Position numbers and translations under genes: made by a program | Assembly: GCF_014204525.1 (NCBI RefSeq) | Contig: NZ_JACHLP010000008.1 | Coordinates: 124,001 to 188,000 of the forward strand | Length of the DNA: 64,000 nt | Direction of reading: 5' to 3' | Origin: Roseateles oligotrophus | Lineage (GTDB): Bacteria; Pseudomonadota; Gammaproteobacteria; Burkholderiales; Burkholderiaceae_C | In this document: one piece after another, positions 1-9,700 of the stretch | Position numbering within the stretch: position 1 is the first letter of the stretch | How the letters are laid out: every line of letters begins with the position of its first letter | The notes under the pieces: model-generated | The model's input: the letters and a program-made list of their open reading frames with translations, nothing else | Told to the model about the DNA's origin: nothing | Database searches by the model: none

Positions 1-379
1 AAGCGTGCTCACGCGCCGTCACCGTACCGCCCACGGCCAGATTCGTCTTGGCCAGGGTGGTGGCGGGCAGCAGCAGCTGGAAGGCCTCGGCCGGCTGGCC
101 GGCGGGCGTGGCAGCGGCCTGCAGGGTCAGCTGAGCCATGCCGGGCTTGCCGGGCACGGCGGCCATATCGATGATTTTGTAGTCACCGGCGGCCACTTTC
201 TTGTCGCCGGTCGAGCTCTTGCTGGAGCCCTGGATGGAATCCGACAAGCTGCCCACCGAGGTGGAGACGCTGTCCGACACCGAAGAGGTGGCCGAGCTGG
301 CCGCCCAGCCGGGCGTGGCGGCCAGAGCCAGCCAGCAGGCCGCGGCCAGGGGAGCGAGAGTCTTGTGAAGCTGAGGCAT
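1..379 (-). CDS. Exported protein of unknown function, 3' end cut by the window
   Basis: The reading frame opens at an ATG at 379 and stays open to the window edge, so the C-terminus is missing. The product starts MPQLHKTLAPLAAACWLALA and continues to a WA-A-S signal-peptidase I-like site near residue 26. It is therefore probably periplasmic or outer-membrane associated. A Ser-rich stretch follows (about residues 27-55, many S/T/D), then a more ordered segment beginning GDYKIIDMAAVPGKPG. I recognise no catalytic motif and no named family. The frame was read directly from the minus strand codons; the plus-strand frame over the same bases is a shadow. Confidence 0.6.
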   Translation of the reverse strand, partial: MPQLHKTLAPLAAACWLALAATPGWAASSATSSVSDSVSTSVGSLSDSIQGSSKSSTGDKKVAAGDYKIIDMAAVPGKPGMAQLTLQAAATPAGQPAEAFQLLLPATTLAKTNLAVGGTVTAREHA

Positions 380-441
380 GATGGAAAAGCCGTCCTGTCG
401 AACCGATGAGTCCGGCATATTAGCCTGTGCCTCGGCGCGAC

Positions 442-609
442 TCAGGACTTGCGTGCCGCCTCGGCCAGCGCTGCGGCCCGCTCTCCATCTTCCTTGATGT
501 GCTTCAGAAAATAGCGCAGATAAAAAGCGCCCATGCCCAGCATGATGCTGAGGCCGATCACGCTCATCAGACCGACATCGGTCGAGAACAAAACATGCCA
601 AGCCGTCAT
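442..609 (-). CDS. Small DUF3149-type membrane protein
   Basis: A 55-residue protein starting MTAWHVLFSTDVGLMSVIGL and ending in a charged tail (KEDGERAAALAEAARKS). One hydrophobic segment covers about residues 12-33 and is followed by a cytoplasmic-looking amphipathic helix. This size and layout match the DUF3149 family of tiny betaproteobacterial inner-membrane proteins, whose function is unknown. An AGGAGA ribosome-binding site lies 5-6 bases before the ATG, which makes the start convincing. It lies downstream of no other gene on this strand and looks monocistronic. The family assignment is from memory of the pattern and was not searched. Confidence 0.7.
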   Translation of the reverse strand: MTAWHVLFSTDVGLMSVIGLSIMLGMGAFYLRYFLKHIKEDGERAAALAEAARKS

Positions 610-923
610 CGTTTTCTCCTGTACTCACCCCTCCCAAGGGGTTGAGGAAATTAGGCGCCTGACGGACCTGGCAACGCTTGATCTGCCGCAAACAGCGAGA
701 ACTCTGTCGATGAAGATTGGCCACCCGGCATCGGCTCAGTTACCGGTGCCCGCCGCCCGCACTCAAGCGGCAAACGGGTCCATTGATTGCCTTACTATCA
801 AATTCGTCAAAGTTCACCTACCCCTATCTTTTCCGCTGTTTTTTCGTCACTGCACAAACGTGCGCCCCCGACAAATGTCATAGGATTTCTTCAGGTCCTT
901 CCATAAATCGTCAACTGGAAATC
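610..923. other. Intergenic region between two divergent genes
   Basis: No convincing coding frame lies here. It carries the 5' region of the small DUF3149-type gene (minus) and of the outer-membrane protein gene (plus). A short stem of CCCCT/AGGGG type sits near 626-642 just upstream of the minus-strand ribosome-binding site. The region is visibly more AT-rich than its neighbours between about 780 and 920, as expected for a promoter zone. I could not pick a single promoter with confidence. Confidence 0.4.
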
Positions 924-1478
924 ATGAAAAAAATCGCGTTCTCAATCCTTGTCCTGGGCGCTTTGGCATCCAGCCAGGTCATGGCCCAAGCCTATGTTGC
1001 AGCGGGTGTCGGCTCCGGGCATAGCGAGCTGGACTGTGCCGGCACCACGTCTTGCAACAATAACGGCACCAGCTTTCGCGTGCTGGGTGGCTATAAGTTC
1101 AATGACACTTTTGCCGCAGAACTGGGCTATCTGAGCTTCGGCGAGGCCAAGGCAAGTGTGTCTGGCGTTGACCTGAAGCTGACGCCGAAAGCGGTCACTC
1201 TGGGCGTCGCGGCCCGGTTCCCCTTTGCCACCGACTGGGGCTTCACCGCCCGGCTGGGGGTTGCCAATGTCAAAACCGATGTATCCGGCGTGGTGGCAGG
1301 CCTGGGCAACGCAAATCTGTCCGACTCCAAAGTCGCGGCGCATTCCGGCCTGGGGCTGGACTATGCGCTGAGCAGTTCGCTGAAGCTTGAGCTGACGGCC
1401 GACTTCAGCCGCGCCACCTTCCGTGATGGCGACTTCAGCGTGCGGGCCGTGAACCTGGGACTGAGCTACCACTTCTGA
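924..1478 (+). CDS. Outer-membrane beta-barrel protein (OmpA/OmpX-like fold)
   Basis: A 184-residue protein with a clear signal peptide (MKKIAFSILVLGALASSQVMA, then QAYVAAG). The mature part alternates hydrophobic and polar residues in short strands separated by Gly/Asp turns and ends in the barrel C-terminal signature LGLSYHF, with a terminal Phe. This is the pattern of small eight-stranded barrels in the OmpA-like/OMP_b-brl group. Two cysteines flank a CAGTTSC loop near residues 38-44, possibly an extracellular disulfide. The ATG at 924 was preferred over upstream in-frame starts because it opens directly on the signal peptide. A rho-independent terminator follows immediately. The exact role is unknown. 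Confidence 0.75.
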   Translation: MKKIAFSILVLGALASSQVMAQAYVAAGVGSGHSELDCAGTTSCNNNGTSFRVLGGYKFNDTFAAELGYLSFGEAKASVSGVDLKLTPKAVTLGVAARFPFATDWGFTARLGVANVKTDVSGVVAGLGNANLSDSKVAAHSGLGLDYALSSSLKLELTADFSRATFRDGDFSVRAVNLGLSYHF

Positions 1479-1500
1479 TGCGCTTGAATTAAGCCCGCCA

Positions 1501-1538
1501 AAAGCCCGTCCGCATCTCAATCGGACGGGCTTTTTTTC
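1501..1538 (+). terminator. Rho-independent terminator of the outer-membrane protein gene
   Basis: A 12-bp perfect stem (AAAGCCCGTCCG with CGGACGGGCTTT) encloses a nine-base loop and runs into a T tract (seven Ts). It starts 22 bases after the stop codon. Confidence 0.9.
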
Positions 1539-1624
1539 CAAGGGAATCAAGATTGGCGAGCCAACAGCATCAAGGACCAAACCCCATGAATTTTCCCACC
1601 CCCTGAACCTGATCGGCCGCACGC

Positions 1625-1780
1625 ATGTCACCGTACTCAGTTGCGGCTCGGCGGGAATTTGAGTTAGATCGTGTAGGCGCCGGGCGTGGCACCATGGCCG
1701 GCCTGATCGCCGGCGACCTGGGCTCGGCGACGACGAACTGCCTGGCGCGCACCATCCACCTGGCCAATCGACTCGGCTGA
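1625..1780 (+). CDS. Doubtful 51-codon frame, possibly a gene remnant
   Basis: An ATG-started frame encodes 51 residues beginning MSPYSVAARREFELDRVGAG and ending HLANRLG. It lies in the gap between the outer-membrane protein terminator and the 3' end of the prolyl oligopeptidase gene. There is no Shine-Dalgarno sequence, no promoter I can see, and no family I recognise. The composition is protein-like (GTMAGLIAGDLGSATT), which suggests either a decayed 3' end of a former gene or a chance frame in high-GC DNA. Confidence 0.15.
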   Translation: MSPYSVAARREFELDRVGAGRGTMAGLIAGDLGSATTNCLARTIHLANRLG

Positions 1781-1801
1781 AACAAAACGGGGCTGGCCGA
1801 G

Positions 1802-3976
1802 TCAGCGCTTGGGCGCAAAGCCCGCCTCGCCAAACTGCCAGAGGAAGAAGCTCCACACATCGGCGGTTTCGTCCAGGCGCTGCGACACGCCCGAACCCAT
1901 GCCGTGGCCGGCCTCGAAGTCCACCCGCAAGATGGCGGGCTTGCCCCGGGCCAGGCCGTCCGGATTGGCGGCTTGCAGGCGGGCCGCCAGCTTGGCCGGG
2001 ATCCAGGCCTCCACCCGCGGGTCGTTGGCGCCGGTGGTGACGATGACGGCCGGGTAGGCTCGCCCCTCCTGCACCCGGTGGTAGGGGCTCAAGGCATACA
2101 TGCTCTTGAAATGCGCCGGATTGGCGACGGTACCGAACTCGGCCACATTGGGTGCGCCGTTAGGTGTCGTCTCCATGCGCAACATGTCGGACAGGCCGAC
2201 CGCGCTCTGCGCCGCGGCCAACAAATCCGGCCGCTGGGTGATGGTGCCGCCGATGGTGATGCCGCCGGCGCTGCCGCCAGTGCCGGCCAGCTTGGCCGGC
2301 GAGGTGTATTTATTGGCGATCAGCCATTCCGCGCAGGCGATGAAGTCAGCCACCGTGTTCTGCTTGTTCAGGATATGGGCACCCTGGTGCCATTCCTCGC
2401 CTAACTCACCACCCCCTCGCACATGGCAGGTGGCCAGCACGCCGCCACGCTCGGTCCAGGCCAGGCGGGTGGCGGCAAAGCGCGGCTCCAGCGTGATGCC
2501 GTAAGCGCCGTAACCGGTCAGTATGGTGGGGCGCTGGCCGTCCAGGGCCGCAGCCTTGGGCGCCACGATGGAGAGCGGCACCATCACCCCGTCATGGCTC
2601 TTGACCATGACCCGGCGCGCCTCCACGCCCGAAGTATCCACAGCCACCGGCTTCTGGATGGACAGCTGGCGCGGCGCCTCGCCCGGCTTGCGCGGAGCTA
2701 TCAGCAGGCTTTGCGGCGCCTGCGTCCAGCCCTCCAGCAACACCAGCAACTTGCCGTCCTTCAAGGCGTTGACGCTGCGCAGCGTACCCTCGAAAGGCAG
2801 GGCCACGGTGCTGATGGCGCCGCTCTTGCGCTCCACCCGCCAGAGCTTGCTAACGCCTGCGTCCAGCGCCTTCACATAGACCGCGTCATCGCCCACCTCC
2901 AGGGTTTGCAAGACGCTGTCACCGGCCGGTAGCACGGCCTTGAATTTGGCCTGGGGTTTTGTCAGGTCCAGGCTCACCAACTGGCGGCGCGAGGCCGTCT
3001 TCTGCGTCAGGGCATAGAGCTTGTCGCCCGCCAGCGCGGCGTGGATGACGCGGTCCTGCGGGCCAATCACCCGGCGCCAGGGCGTGGCCGCCCCCTTCAA
3101 TTGCTTGAGCGGGGCGACCCAGAAGGAATGGTCCACCGCGTCGCCATGCAGCACCTCGGCCAGGGCGAAGTGAGAGTCCTTGGACAGGCGCAGATAGGGC
3201 AGGTCAGGAATGGCGAACTTGTGCCTGGCGCTGACCTCCCATCCAAACACCGCCAGGTCCTTGGCCGCATCCTGCCCCAGCTTGTGCAGATAGACGGCGC
3301 TCTTGTTGTAGCGCTCGTCGGCGGGGTGGCGGTTGTAGGCAAAGCCCGAGGAGTCCGGCAACCAGGCCACGCCGCCTTCGTTCAAGCCAGTATGCGCAAT
3401 GCTTTCACTCAGGAACTTGCCGCTGGCCACATCCAGCACCCGCAGCACGCTGTTCTCCGAGCCGCCCTTGGACAGGCCCAGCGCCAGCAACTTGCCATTG
3501 GGCGAGACGCTGTACCAGTCGATCGCATGCTTGCCCGGCTCGCCCGGCAGATTGTTCGGGTCCAGCAGCTCGCGCTCGGCCCCCTCCAGGCCCTCGCGCT
3601 GCCACAGCCGTGCCTGGTTCTGGCCCGGCGCGCGCTTCATATAAAAAAGCTTGCCCGCCACCACCTCATAGCCGCCGGTGCTCTCACCCGCGTCCGAGAG
3701 CTGACCCAGGCGCTCACGCAAGGCCGCACGGCCCGGCAGCTGGCCCAGCAGATCGGCGGCAAAAGCCGACTGCGTCTTCATCCAGCTCTGGAACTCCGGC
3801 GCCTTCATATCCTCCATCCAGCGATAGGGATCGACCACGACCGTGCCGTGGTAGTTGTCGCTGACCGGTTTTTGCGGGGTGGGCGGGTAGGTGGCCTGGG
3901 CAAAAGCAGATTGGGCCAGGGTGGTAACCAAGGCCAGACCGAAAGAGGCTGCAGAGCGCTTCAAACGTGGATTCAT
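1802..3976 (-). CDS. Prolyl oligopeptidase family serine peptidase (S9A), exported
   Basis: A 724-residue peptidase that cleaves short peptides after proline. It has an N-terminal seven-bladed propeller and a C-terminal alpha/beta-hydrolase domain. The signal peptide MNPRLKRSAASFGLALVTTL...FAQA indicates a periplasmic enzyme. The N-terminal family motif DPYRWMED is present near residue 50. The catalytic triad can be placed: Ser569 in GTGGSAGG, Asp652 in GANDPRV and His691 in EAGHGMG. The start was set at the ATG at 3976; an in-frame TTG 18 bases upstream is less likely. It is the last gene of the minus-strand run behind the Slam gene, 133 bases away, with no evident functional link to heme uptake. 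Length fits the family (about 700). Confidence 0.93.
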   Translation of the reverse strand: MNPRLKRSAASFGLALVTTLAQSAFAQATYPPTPQKPVSDNYHGTVVVDPYRWMEDMKAPEFQSWMKTQSAFAADLLGQLPGRAALRERLGQLSDAGESTGGYEVVAGKLFYMKRAPGQNQARLWQREGLEGAERELLDPNNLPGEPGKHAIDWYSVSPNGKLLALGLSKGGSENSVLRVLDVASGKFLSESIAHTGLNEGGVAWLPDSSGFAYNRHPADERYNKSAVYLHKLGQDAAKDLAVFGWEVSARHKFAIPDLPYLRLSKDSHFALAEVLHGDAVDHSFWVAPLKQLKGAATPWRRVIGPQDRVIHAALAGDKLYALTQKTASRRQLVSLDLTKPQAKFKAVLPAGDSVLQTLEVGDDAVYVKALDAGVSKLWRVERKSGAISTVALPFEGTLRSVNALKDGKLLVLLEGWTQAPQSLLIAPRKPGEAPRQLSIQKPVAVDTSGVEARRVMVKSHDGVMVPLSIVAPKAAALDGQRPTILTGYGAYGITLEPRFAATRLAWTERGGVLATCHVRGGGELGEEWHQGAHILNKQNTVADFIACAEWLIANKYTSPAKLAGTGGSAGGITIGGTITQRPDLLAAAQSAVGLSDMLRMETTPNGAPNVAEFGTVANPAHFKSMYALSPYHRVQEGRAYPAVIVTTGANDPRVEAWIPAKLAARLQAANPDGLARGKPAILRVDFEAGHGMGSGVSQRLDETADVWSFFLWQFGEAGFAPKR

Positions 3977-4109
3977 GGTTTGAGTTCCGTTCAAGACGAA
4001 GAAGCAAGCGCCAAGCGGATGGCCCGCGCGCTTGGGGTTGGGGCTTGCATCTTAAGCACGCGGCTGAGTTAGCCGCCACCGTTCCGCGGCTGCGCCGCAG
4101 ACCCTGAGC

Positions 4110-5585
4110 TCAGAAACTTCTGCGCCAAATCTGACTCAACTCGGTCTGCCTGTAGCCGAATGCCCAGTTCAGATTGCTGCGATTGACGCTGTGACGCAGG
4201 CGCAGCTCCGGCGTCAGGCCGGCGAAGGACCAACCGATTGCCCCCATATTGAGGAGGTAGACCTGCTGCTGGTCGTGCCTTCGCGCGCCCAGAAAACCAT
4301 CGAAGCCATCGTTGCGGCTATGGCGGTAAATCGCGGTGGCGTTGACAAATATGCCCGCATTGCCGGCAAAGTCGTGATAGACGCCACCGCGCAAGGCCCA
4401 GTCTTTGCTGCTGGCTTGCGCCACGGCATGACGCTTGCGCGTCAGATCCAGCCCGCCGTACAAGCTGGTACTGTTGTTGGGCGAATAGGAGGCGAACAGC
4501 CCCCACTGATACTGCCGGTAGTCGGCGCCGCTGCCTGGCCCCTTGGCGCTGTAGTTATAGCGCTTGGCATCCAGATTGCTGCCGAGCTGCCACTGGCGAT
4601 TCAACCCATGCCGCCACTCCAGTTGCAGGCCCTGGGCCAGATAGTCGCTGTGGCGATTGCGGTAGTAATGCTCCACATAAGGCGCGAGCGACACGCTGTT
4701 GCGGATGTCCAGGTATTGGTAGCCCAGTTGCAGCTGGGCAAGATGGTTGCTGTAGTCCCTGATACTGGCAGAATCGGCAGGGTTGTTGCGCGGGTAGTAC
4801 TGGCCGTAGCTCATCGGCCTGATCAGCAAATTGTGGTTCGCGCCCAGGTTGACGCGCCGCTGCAAAGCCAGCTCGTAGCTGAGCAATCCCGAGCCCAGAG
4901 CTGCGGGCATTTGCCGGTCAAACACGCAGTAGTCCGCCAGGTATTGCAGGCAGGTGGTCTGACCATTGCCCTGGTTGATATTGTCGTTATGCCCCAGACC
5001 CAGGGCCGCACTGCCCTGCCACTGGGCACGCCCATCCAGGGCCTGGCGATACTGCTGCACCAGCGTCTGCACCTGCGCTGGCAGGCCCGCCTCGAGCACC
5101 TGGGCAAAGCCCTCGGTCGCCTGTCTGTCTTGATGGTTCTCGAACCACAGCCGCGCCAGCTCCAGGCGTATGCGCGCATCTTGCGGCTCCTGCTCGCTGG
5201 CCTGCTGCATGGCGCGCAGCGCCAGCGGGTAGTCGCCCTGGTAACGCGCCAGCAAGCCCTGCGCCATCGCCGCCAAGGCCGGCCTGTGGCCGGGCAGCAG
5301 GCGGTAGCGGGCCATGAAACTGGGCAGCTGGCCCCACTGGCTGCTGTTGATGGCGATATAGATGGCCGCCTCCAGCGAGTCCAGGCGATCCGGCACCTGG
5401 TAAACCTGCCCTTGGTATTGCAAGGTGCCTGCCTGGGGCAGCGGCGGCTCTTGAGCCTGAGCTTTCTGCTCGGTGGCGCGCTGGGTTTGCTCCCGCAAGA
5501 AGCGGGTGTCATCACGGTCGGCCCTGGCGGCGGAAACGGCAAGGCTGACCAACAAGAGCCAGCCTACTTTCAGGCAAAAAGACAT
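4110..5585 (-). CDS. Slam-type outer-membrane translocator (surface lipoprotein assembly modifier family)
   Basis: A 491-residue outer-membrane protein with signal peptide MSFCLKVGWLLLVSLAVSAARA. A helical TPR-like region covers about residues 60-185 (repeated A/L-rich helix pairs such as GDYPLALRAMQQASEQEPQD), and a C-terminal beta-barrel follows from about residue 195. The barrel entry AALGLGHNDNINQGNG and the C-terminal arginine-rich RRSF ending are typical of Slam (DUF560) proteins, which move surface lipoproteins or hemophilins across the outer membrane. The gene lies directly downstream of a hemophilin-like gene and a large TonB-dependent receptor, matching the Slam/hemophilin/receptor arrangement described in Acinetobacter baumannii. 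The Shine-Dalgarno sequence is weak, and a strong hairpin lies in the spacer before it, so expression may be lower than that of its cargo. Confidence 0.85.
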   Translation of the reverse strand: MSFCLKVGWLLLVSLAVSAARADRDDTRFLREQTQRATEQKAQAQEPPLPQAGTLQYQGQVYQVPDRLDSLEAAIYIAINSSQWGQLPSFMARYRLLPGHRPALAAMAQGLLARYQGDYPLALRAMQQASEQEPQDARIRLELARLWFENHQDRQATEGFAQVLEAGLPAQVQTLVQQYRQALDGRAQWQGSAALGLGHNDNINQGNGQTTCLQYLADYCVFDRQMPAALGSGLLSYELALQRRVNLGANHNLLIRPMSYGQYYPRNNPADSASIRDYSNHLAQLQLGYQYLDIRNSVSLAPYVEHYYRNRHSDYLAQGLQLEWRHGLNRQWQLGSNLDAKRYNYSAKGPGSGADYRQYQWGLFASYSPNNSTSLYGGLDLTRKRHAVAQASSKDWALRGGVYHDFAGNAGIFVNATAIYRHSRNDGFDGFLGARRHDQQQVYLLNMGAIGWSFAGLTPELRLRHSVNRSNLNWAFGYRQTELSQIWRRSF

Positions 5586-5652
5586 AGAAAATCAGGAAGA
5601 AAAAGTGCGCGGCAGCAAGAGCCGCGTGAGCCCAAGCCGGATTCATCGAACC

Positions 5653-5688
5653 AGCGCGCCGCAGCGGCCCTGGCCGCTGCGGCGCGCT
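5653..5688 (-). promoter_or_regulatory. Near-perfect 36-base palindrome between the hemophilin-like and Slam genes
   Basis: Two 17-base arms that pair perfectly (starting AGCGCGCCGCAGCGG) meet with only a two-base mismatch at the centre. It starts 16 bases after the hemophilin-like stop codon in the transcript. No U tract follows, so it does not look like a normal terminator. Its position suggests an intercistronic stabiliser or partial stop that would favour cargo over exporter expression. Confidence 0.6.
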
Positions 5689-5704
5689 CAGGCATCAGCC
5701 CGAC

Positions 5705-6589
5705 TTAGCGCCGTGCGCCTCCAAAGGCAACGCCGTCTTTCGCGGCTGTGCCAGTCTTGTAGATGCCGGCAAGCGCATTGGCGTTGTTGTAGAACTGGCC
5801 AGAAATATTCTTGGTAGAGCCCAAGTTGTCAAACGTGCCATTCGCCTTGATGAGCACGTCATTGAAGGCCAGGGTCGAAGCGCCACGGGTCAGGCTGCCG
5901 GTCAGGATGTTCTTGTCGCCACCACCGCTTGCGTAACTGGCCGTGAGCACCCCGCTATAGACATTGGGGCTCTCCGGCTTGTGCTGGTGGATGCCGACCA
6001 CCTTGTACTGGGCATTCACCAAGGTGGGCATGGACTTGGTGGGGTTCTCACCGCTGTACCAGGCCGTGCGCTCGGCACTGCCCATATTCAGATCGGTGCT
6101 GGCCACATCGGCAAAGTTCGCCCCCTTGGGCGACCATTCACCGAAGTAGACGGCAGAGCCTTGCACCTTGCCTATCACCAGGCCGCCGAAGTTGGGCATG
6201 AAGGGCAGGGGCGGCACAATCATCTGGCGTGCGCTATGGATGCTGGTGCTGGCGCCGTCATGGCTCACCTCGTTGTGCCACACCTGGGCGATTTTTTTGT
6301 CACCCAAGAGAATGCCGGCCAGGAAGTTGACATCGCGGCCCTTGATATAGCTCTTGCCATTGGCCTCCACGCCGCGAGCGATGGCCTTGCTGACCTGCAA
6401 GACCGGGCCGCCCGCCAGGTCGATCACGGTGGAAGTGTTGTTGAAGGACAGGCCGGCATTGGCCGAACCAAACAGGGTGGATTGACCTGGCTTCACCTTG
6501 GCCAGATCGGATGAATCGCCCTCCACGGTGGCTGCAAAGGTGCTAACTCCGGCGAAGGATAGGGCCACAGCCAGTACATGCTTCTTCAT
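5705..6589 (-). CDS. Hemophilin-like secreted heme-binding protein, putative Slam cargo
   Basis: A 294-residue secreted protein. Signal peptide MKKHVLAVALSFAGVSTFA is followed by ATVEGD; there is no lipobox and no cysteine anywhere, so it should be released rather than lipid-anchored. The N-terminal half contains clustered histidines (VWHNEVSHDG, SIHS, GIHQHK) that could ligate heme. The C-terminal part, from about residue 210, is a small barrel (GGGDKNILTGSLTRG ... ISGQFYNNANALAGIYKTG ... VAFGGARR) with the GxFGxxR-type ending seen in TbpB-lobe and Slam-substrate barrels. It sits between the TonB-dependent receptor and the Slam gene. Heme as ligand is inferred from the A. baumannii hemophilin HphA locus; another Slam-dependent ligand-binding protein remains possible. 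Confidence 0.75.
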   Translation of the reverse strand: MKKHVLAVALSFAGVSTFAATVEGDSSDLAKVKPGQSTLFGSANAGLSFNNTSTVIDLAGGPVLQVSKAIARGVEANGKSYIKGRDVNFLAGILLGDKKIAQVWHNEVSHDGASTSIHSARQMIVPPLPFMPNFGGLVIGKVQGSAVYFGEWSPKGANFADVASTDLNMGSAERTAWYSGENPTKSMPTLVNAQYKVVGIHQHKPESPNVYSGVLTASYASGGGDKNILTGSLTRGASTLAFNDVLIKANGTFDNLGSTKNISGQFYNNANALAGIYKTGTAAKDGVAFGGARR

Positions 6590-6620
6590 AAGTTCTTTCT
6601 TTGAAAGTTGACGGATGAAT

Positions 6621-6660
6621 GCTCAAAAACTTGAGCACGGCTGGTTTTGCAAAACCAGCA
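6621..6660 (-). promoter_or_regulatory. Two adjacent stem-loops upstream of the hemophilin-like gene
   Basis: GCTCAAAAACTTGAGC (6621-6636) and the perfect 20-base palindrome GCTGGTTTTGCAAAACCAGC (6640-6659) lie in the 166-base spacer between the receptor stop and the hemophilin-like start. They could be processing or pausing structures in a shared transcript, or a leader of a separate promoter. There is no U tract in the transcribed direction. Confidence 0.5.
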
Positions 6661-6755
6661 AAACACCGGGGCGGCTCTGGCGACAAGCTGGTTTGCCCCG
6701 AGTTCTTGGATGAGCCCTCACGGCGGCCGGCGCAGGCTTGCGCCGGCCCTGGGGT

Positions 6756-9700
6756 TCAGTAGCGCAGGTTCAAGCCTATGCTCAGGGTGCGGCCCGGCCC
6801 CGGGACGGGGATCTTGGACATGGGGTCCAGGTAGTAGCGATCGGCCAGATTGCTGAGCTTGAGGTTCAGATCCAGACGCTTGTGTACATCCAGCTGCAAG
6901 AAAAAGTCGTGCAGCAGCACCGAGTGCCAGTACATCTGCCGCATGCTGTTTTCCGTCCAGAGCTCTTTCCCATAGGTGTTGAGCAAGGCGTTCAGCTGAG
7001 GGTTTTCGGCCTTGGCGTGGTAGACCGAGCGCAGGCCGAACACCAGTCGGTCATTGAAGACGCGGGCGCCCAGCTCGGTGTTGATGGAGTACCTGGGTTG
7101 CAGGCTGGTGGCGGTGAGCATGTCGGCGAAGCCGCCGCTCATGCAAGTGGGCATGCGCTTGTAATACACGTCCATGCCATAGGCGTAGTCGGCGTCGCAC
7201 AGCTCTTGCTTGAGGCGGTAAGTGGCGCCCAGGCTGCCGAAGAAGCCCCCGCTGTCCAAATTCGACTGCAGCTCGATGCCGCTGACCTTCTTCTCGTCGA
7301 ACTGGATGACACTGAGCGTGCCGTCACGCTCGATGAAGTCCTTGATCACGGTGTTGTAATAGCTCAGGCGCACATCGGCCAGGGCGATGCCGGGAAAGAA
7401 CTGGGTCAGGTCGTGGGCGTAGCCCAGCTCCCAGTTGATGCTGCGCTCGGGCTTGCTGGCACCGGCCACGCTCAAGGCGCCCACGCCGTCCAGGCCCACC
7501 GAGGTAGAGGCCACCTCGAAGATGCTGGGGAAGCGCGTCATCTGCGCATGGCGCATAAAGACCTTGCCATGGGGCGTCAGGCTGGCCGTGGCCGAGATCA
7601 CCGGCGACCAGGCATGGCCGGATTGCTTGCGCGGTGCCGCCCAGGCCTGGTCTTCCGCAACCTCCTCATAAACCGCCTTGCCGCGGCTCGTGGTGGCAAG
7701 CTCGTTAGGAACCGTCACGCCGAATTCACCCTCCAGACCCTGGGCGTTGCGGACGGTCTGTTTGAGGTCGATCGCGTCGCCGGCAAACGGGCTTTGTGAG
7801 GCCACCAGCTTGCCATTGGCCATGGGCACAAAAGCGGTGTTCTTCCAGTAGTGGGCGCCTGTGCGACCAAGAAATCCCTCGCGGCCCGCCAGCCATTTAC
7901 GCCAAGCAGCGGCGATTTCCTCGTAGGCAGCCATATTGGGCGTGGTGATGCCATCTTCGTGCCAAGCACGGTAATCCTCAGGGGTCAGTTTGTTCTGCGC
8001 CTCCTTGCTCAGCTCCACATGTTTGCGCAGCGCATTCATCTCCTCTTCCGACCACAGCGTGCCGTACTCCAGGGTGACGCCCACCTTGCGCTTGAGCGCC
8101 TGCGCACTCGCCACCTTGTTGCGGCGGCGCTCGGCCAGCCCCTCGTCAAAGGCGGAATAGCGGTTGTAGCGGGCGCCGGCGCTCAGCGCCAGCCAGGATT
8201 TCGGGGCCCATTCAAAATTGAACATGCCCGAGGATTCGCTGCGCGTCCCGGAGCGCGGGCCGTAGTGCGTGGTGCCGTAATGGAACATCGCACCACCGGG
8301 GCCCATGCCGCCGCTGAGCTGCACATCGGCCACCCGCTCGTCCAGGCGCTCGCGCTGGAAGGCGCCGCCCACGGTCAGCTGCAAGCGCTCAGACAGACGC
8401 ATGAGATTGCGGAAGTCAAAACCCTTGCGGTCATGGCGGGTCCACTGTGAGCTACCGGCAAAAATGCGCCCATCATGGGCGGGTTCCACCGGCTGGGTCG
8501 CGCCCAGATGGGGGTTCAATTTTTCATCGGTATAGCAGCTGAATGCCGGCGCACCGCTGGGCAGGCCATTGGCCCAGTCCGGCCCCTTGATACAGGCGTT
8601 CCAGTCGGCCAAGTGGCGGCTATAGGCATCCAGCTCGGGGCTCTTCTTGATGTAGTAGACGCCGCCGCCGCTCTGGTGGCGCACGCCATCGGTCTTGGTC
8701 ATCCACAGATTGCTTTGCAGGTCGATCCAGCGCGAGCCCTTGGGCTTCCACTCGTGGGTGATCCTGTAGGTATCCAGGCGCAAGTCGGAGCGCGGAAACT
8801 CGCCCACCAGTTGCTCGTTGGAACCCTGCGCGGCCAGCGCCTCGGCCATGCCCAGCATGACAACGGCCTGGCCGGGGCTGGTTTCGGCAAAGCCCAGGTC
8901 CGAGCGCATCACGCTCCAACCCAGCTTGTTCTCATGGGGCAGCTGCCAGTTGTTTTTCAGCAGCCAGGTCTTGCTGCTGCTGGAGCTGCTGAGCACCTCG
9001 TTGCCGGCGTGGTACAGCTTGGTCAGATTGGGGTAGTAGGCCGCAGTGTCTTTGGCAAAAGCGTCGTTGTGGGTGTAATCCTCCGTGCCGCGGCGGCCGG
9101 CGAAGTAATTGCCCTTGCTGCGCTGGCTGTAGGAGAACAGCAGGTCGGTCAGCTGGTTGCGGGCCGCTACCGAAATCATCTCCGAGTGATCGGCCAGGCC
9201 AAGAATGTCGCCACCGCCCTTGGTTCGCGGCACGGGCTGGGGAATGTTGACGTTATTGTCCATGCCCAGAACGGCACCGGGAATCGACCGGTAGTCCTGA
9301 CCAAAATAAGCGTTGGCATCCGCCTGCGGCTTGATGCTGTTGCCGGCAAGCCCGGCCCTGAACTCGATGCCCAGGCGCTCCCCGGCAGGGATGATGTCGG
9401 CCGCCTCCAGGGTGCGCACATTGATCGCCCCGCCCACGCCGCTCTTCACACCCGCGCTCAGGGAGGGGCCTTTTTCCACCATGATGCTGCGGAACATGGC
9501 CGGGTCCACATAGTTGCGGTTACCCGCGCCATAGACCTGCAGCCAGACGTTGGTGGACTGCTCGGTGCCGTCCACGGTCAATGGCACTCGCCCCTCGCCC
9601 GACAGACCTCGCACATTTGGCGTTATGGAGGTGCCGTTGCGCGCGTCCATGCTGTACACGCCATTCATGCCCTTGAGCACATCGGCGGCGTTGGTGGCTT

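Noticed and set aside
5653-5688. Rho-independent terminator between the hemophilin-like and Slam genes
   Set aside because: The stem is strong, but no U tract follows in the transcribed direction.
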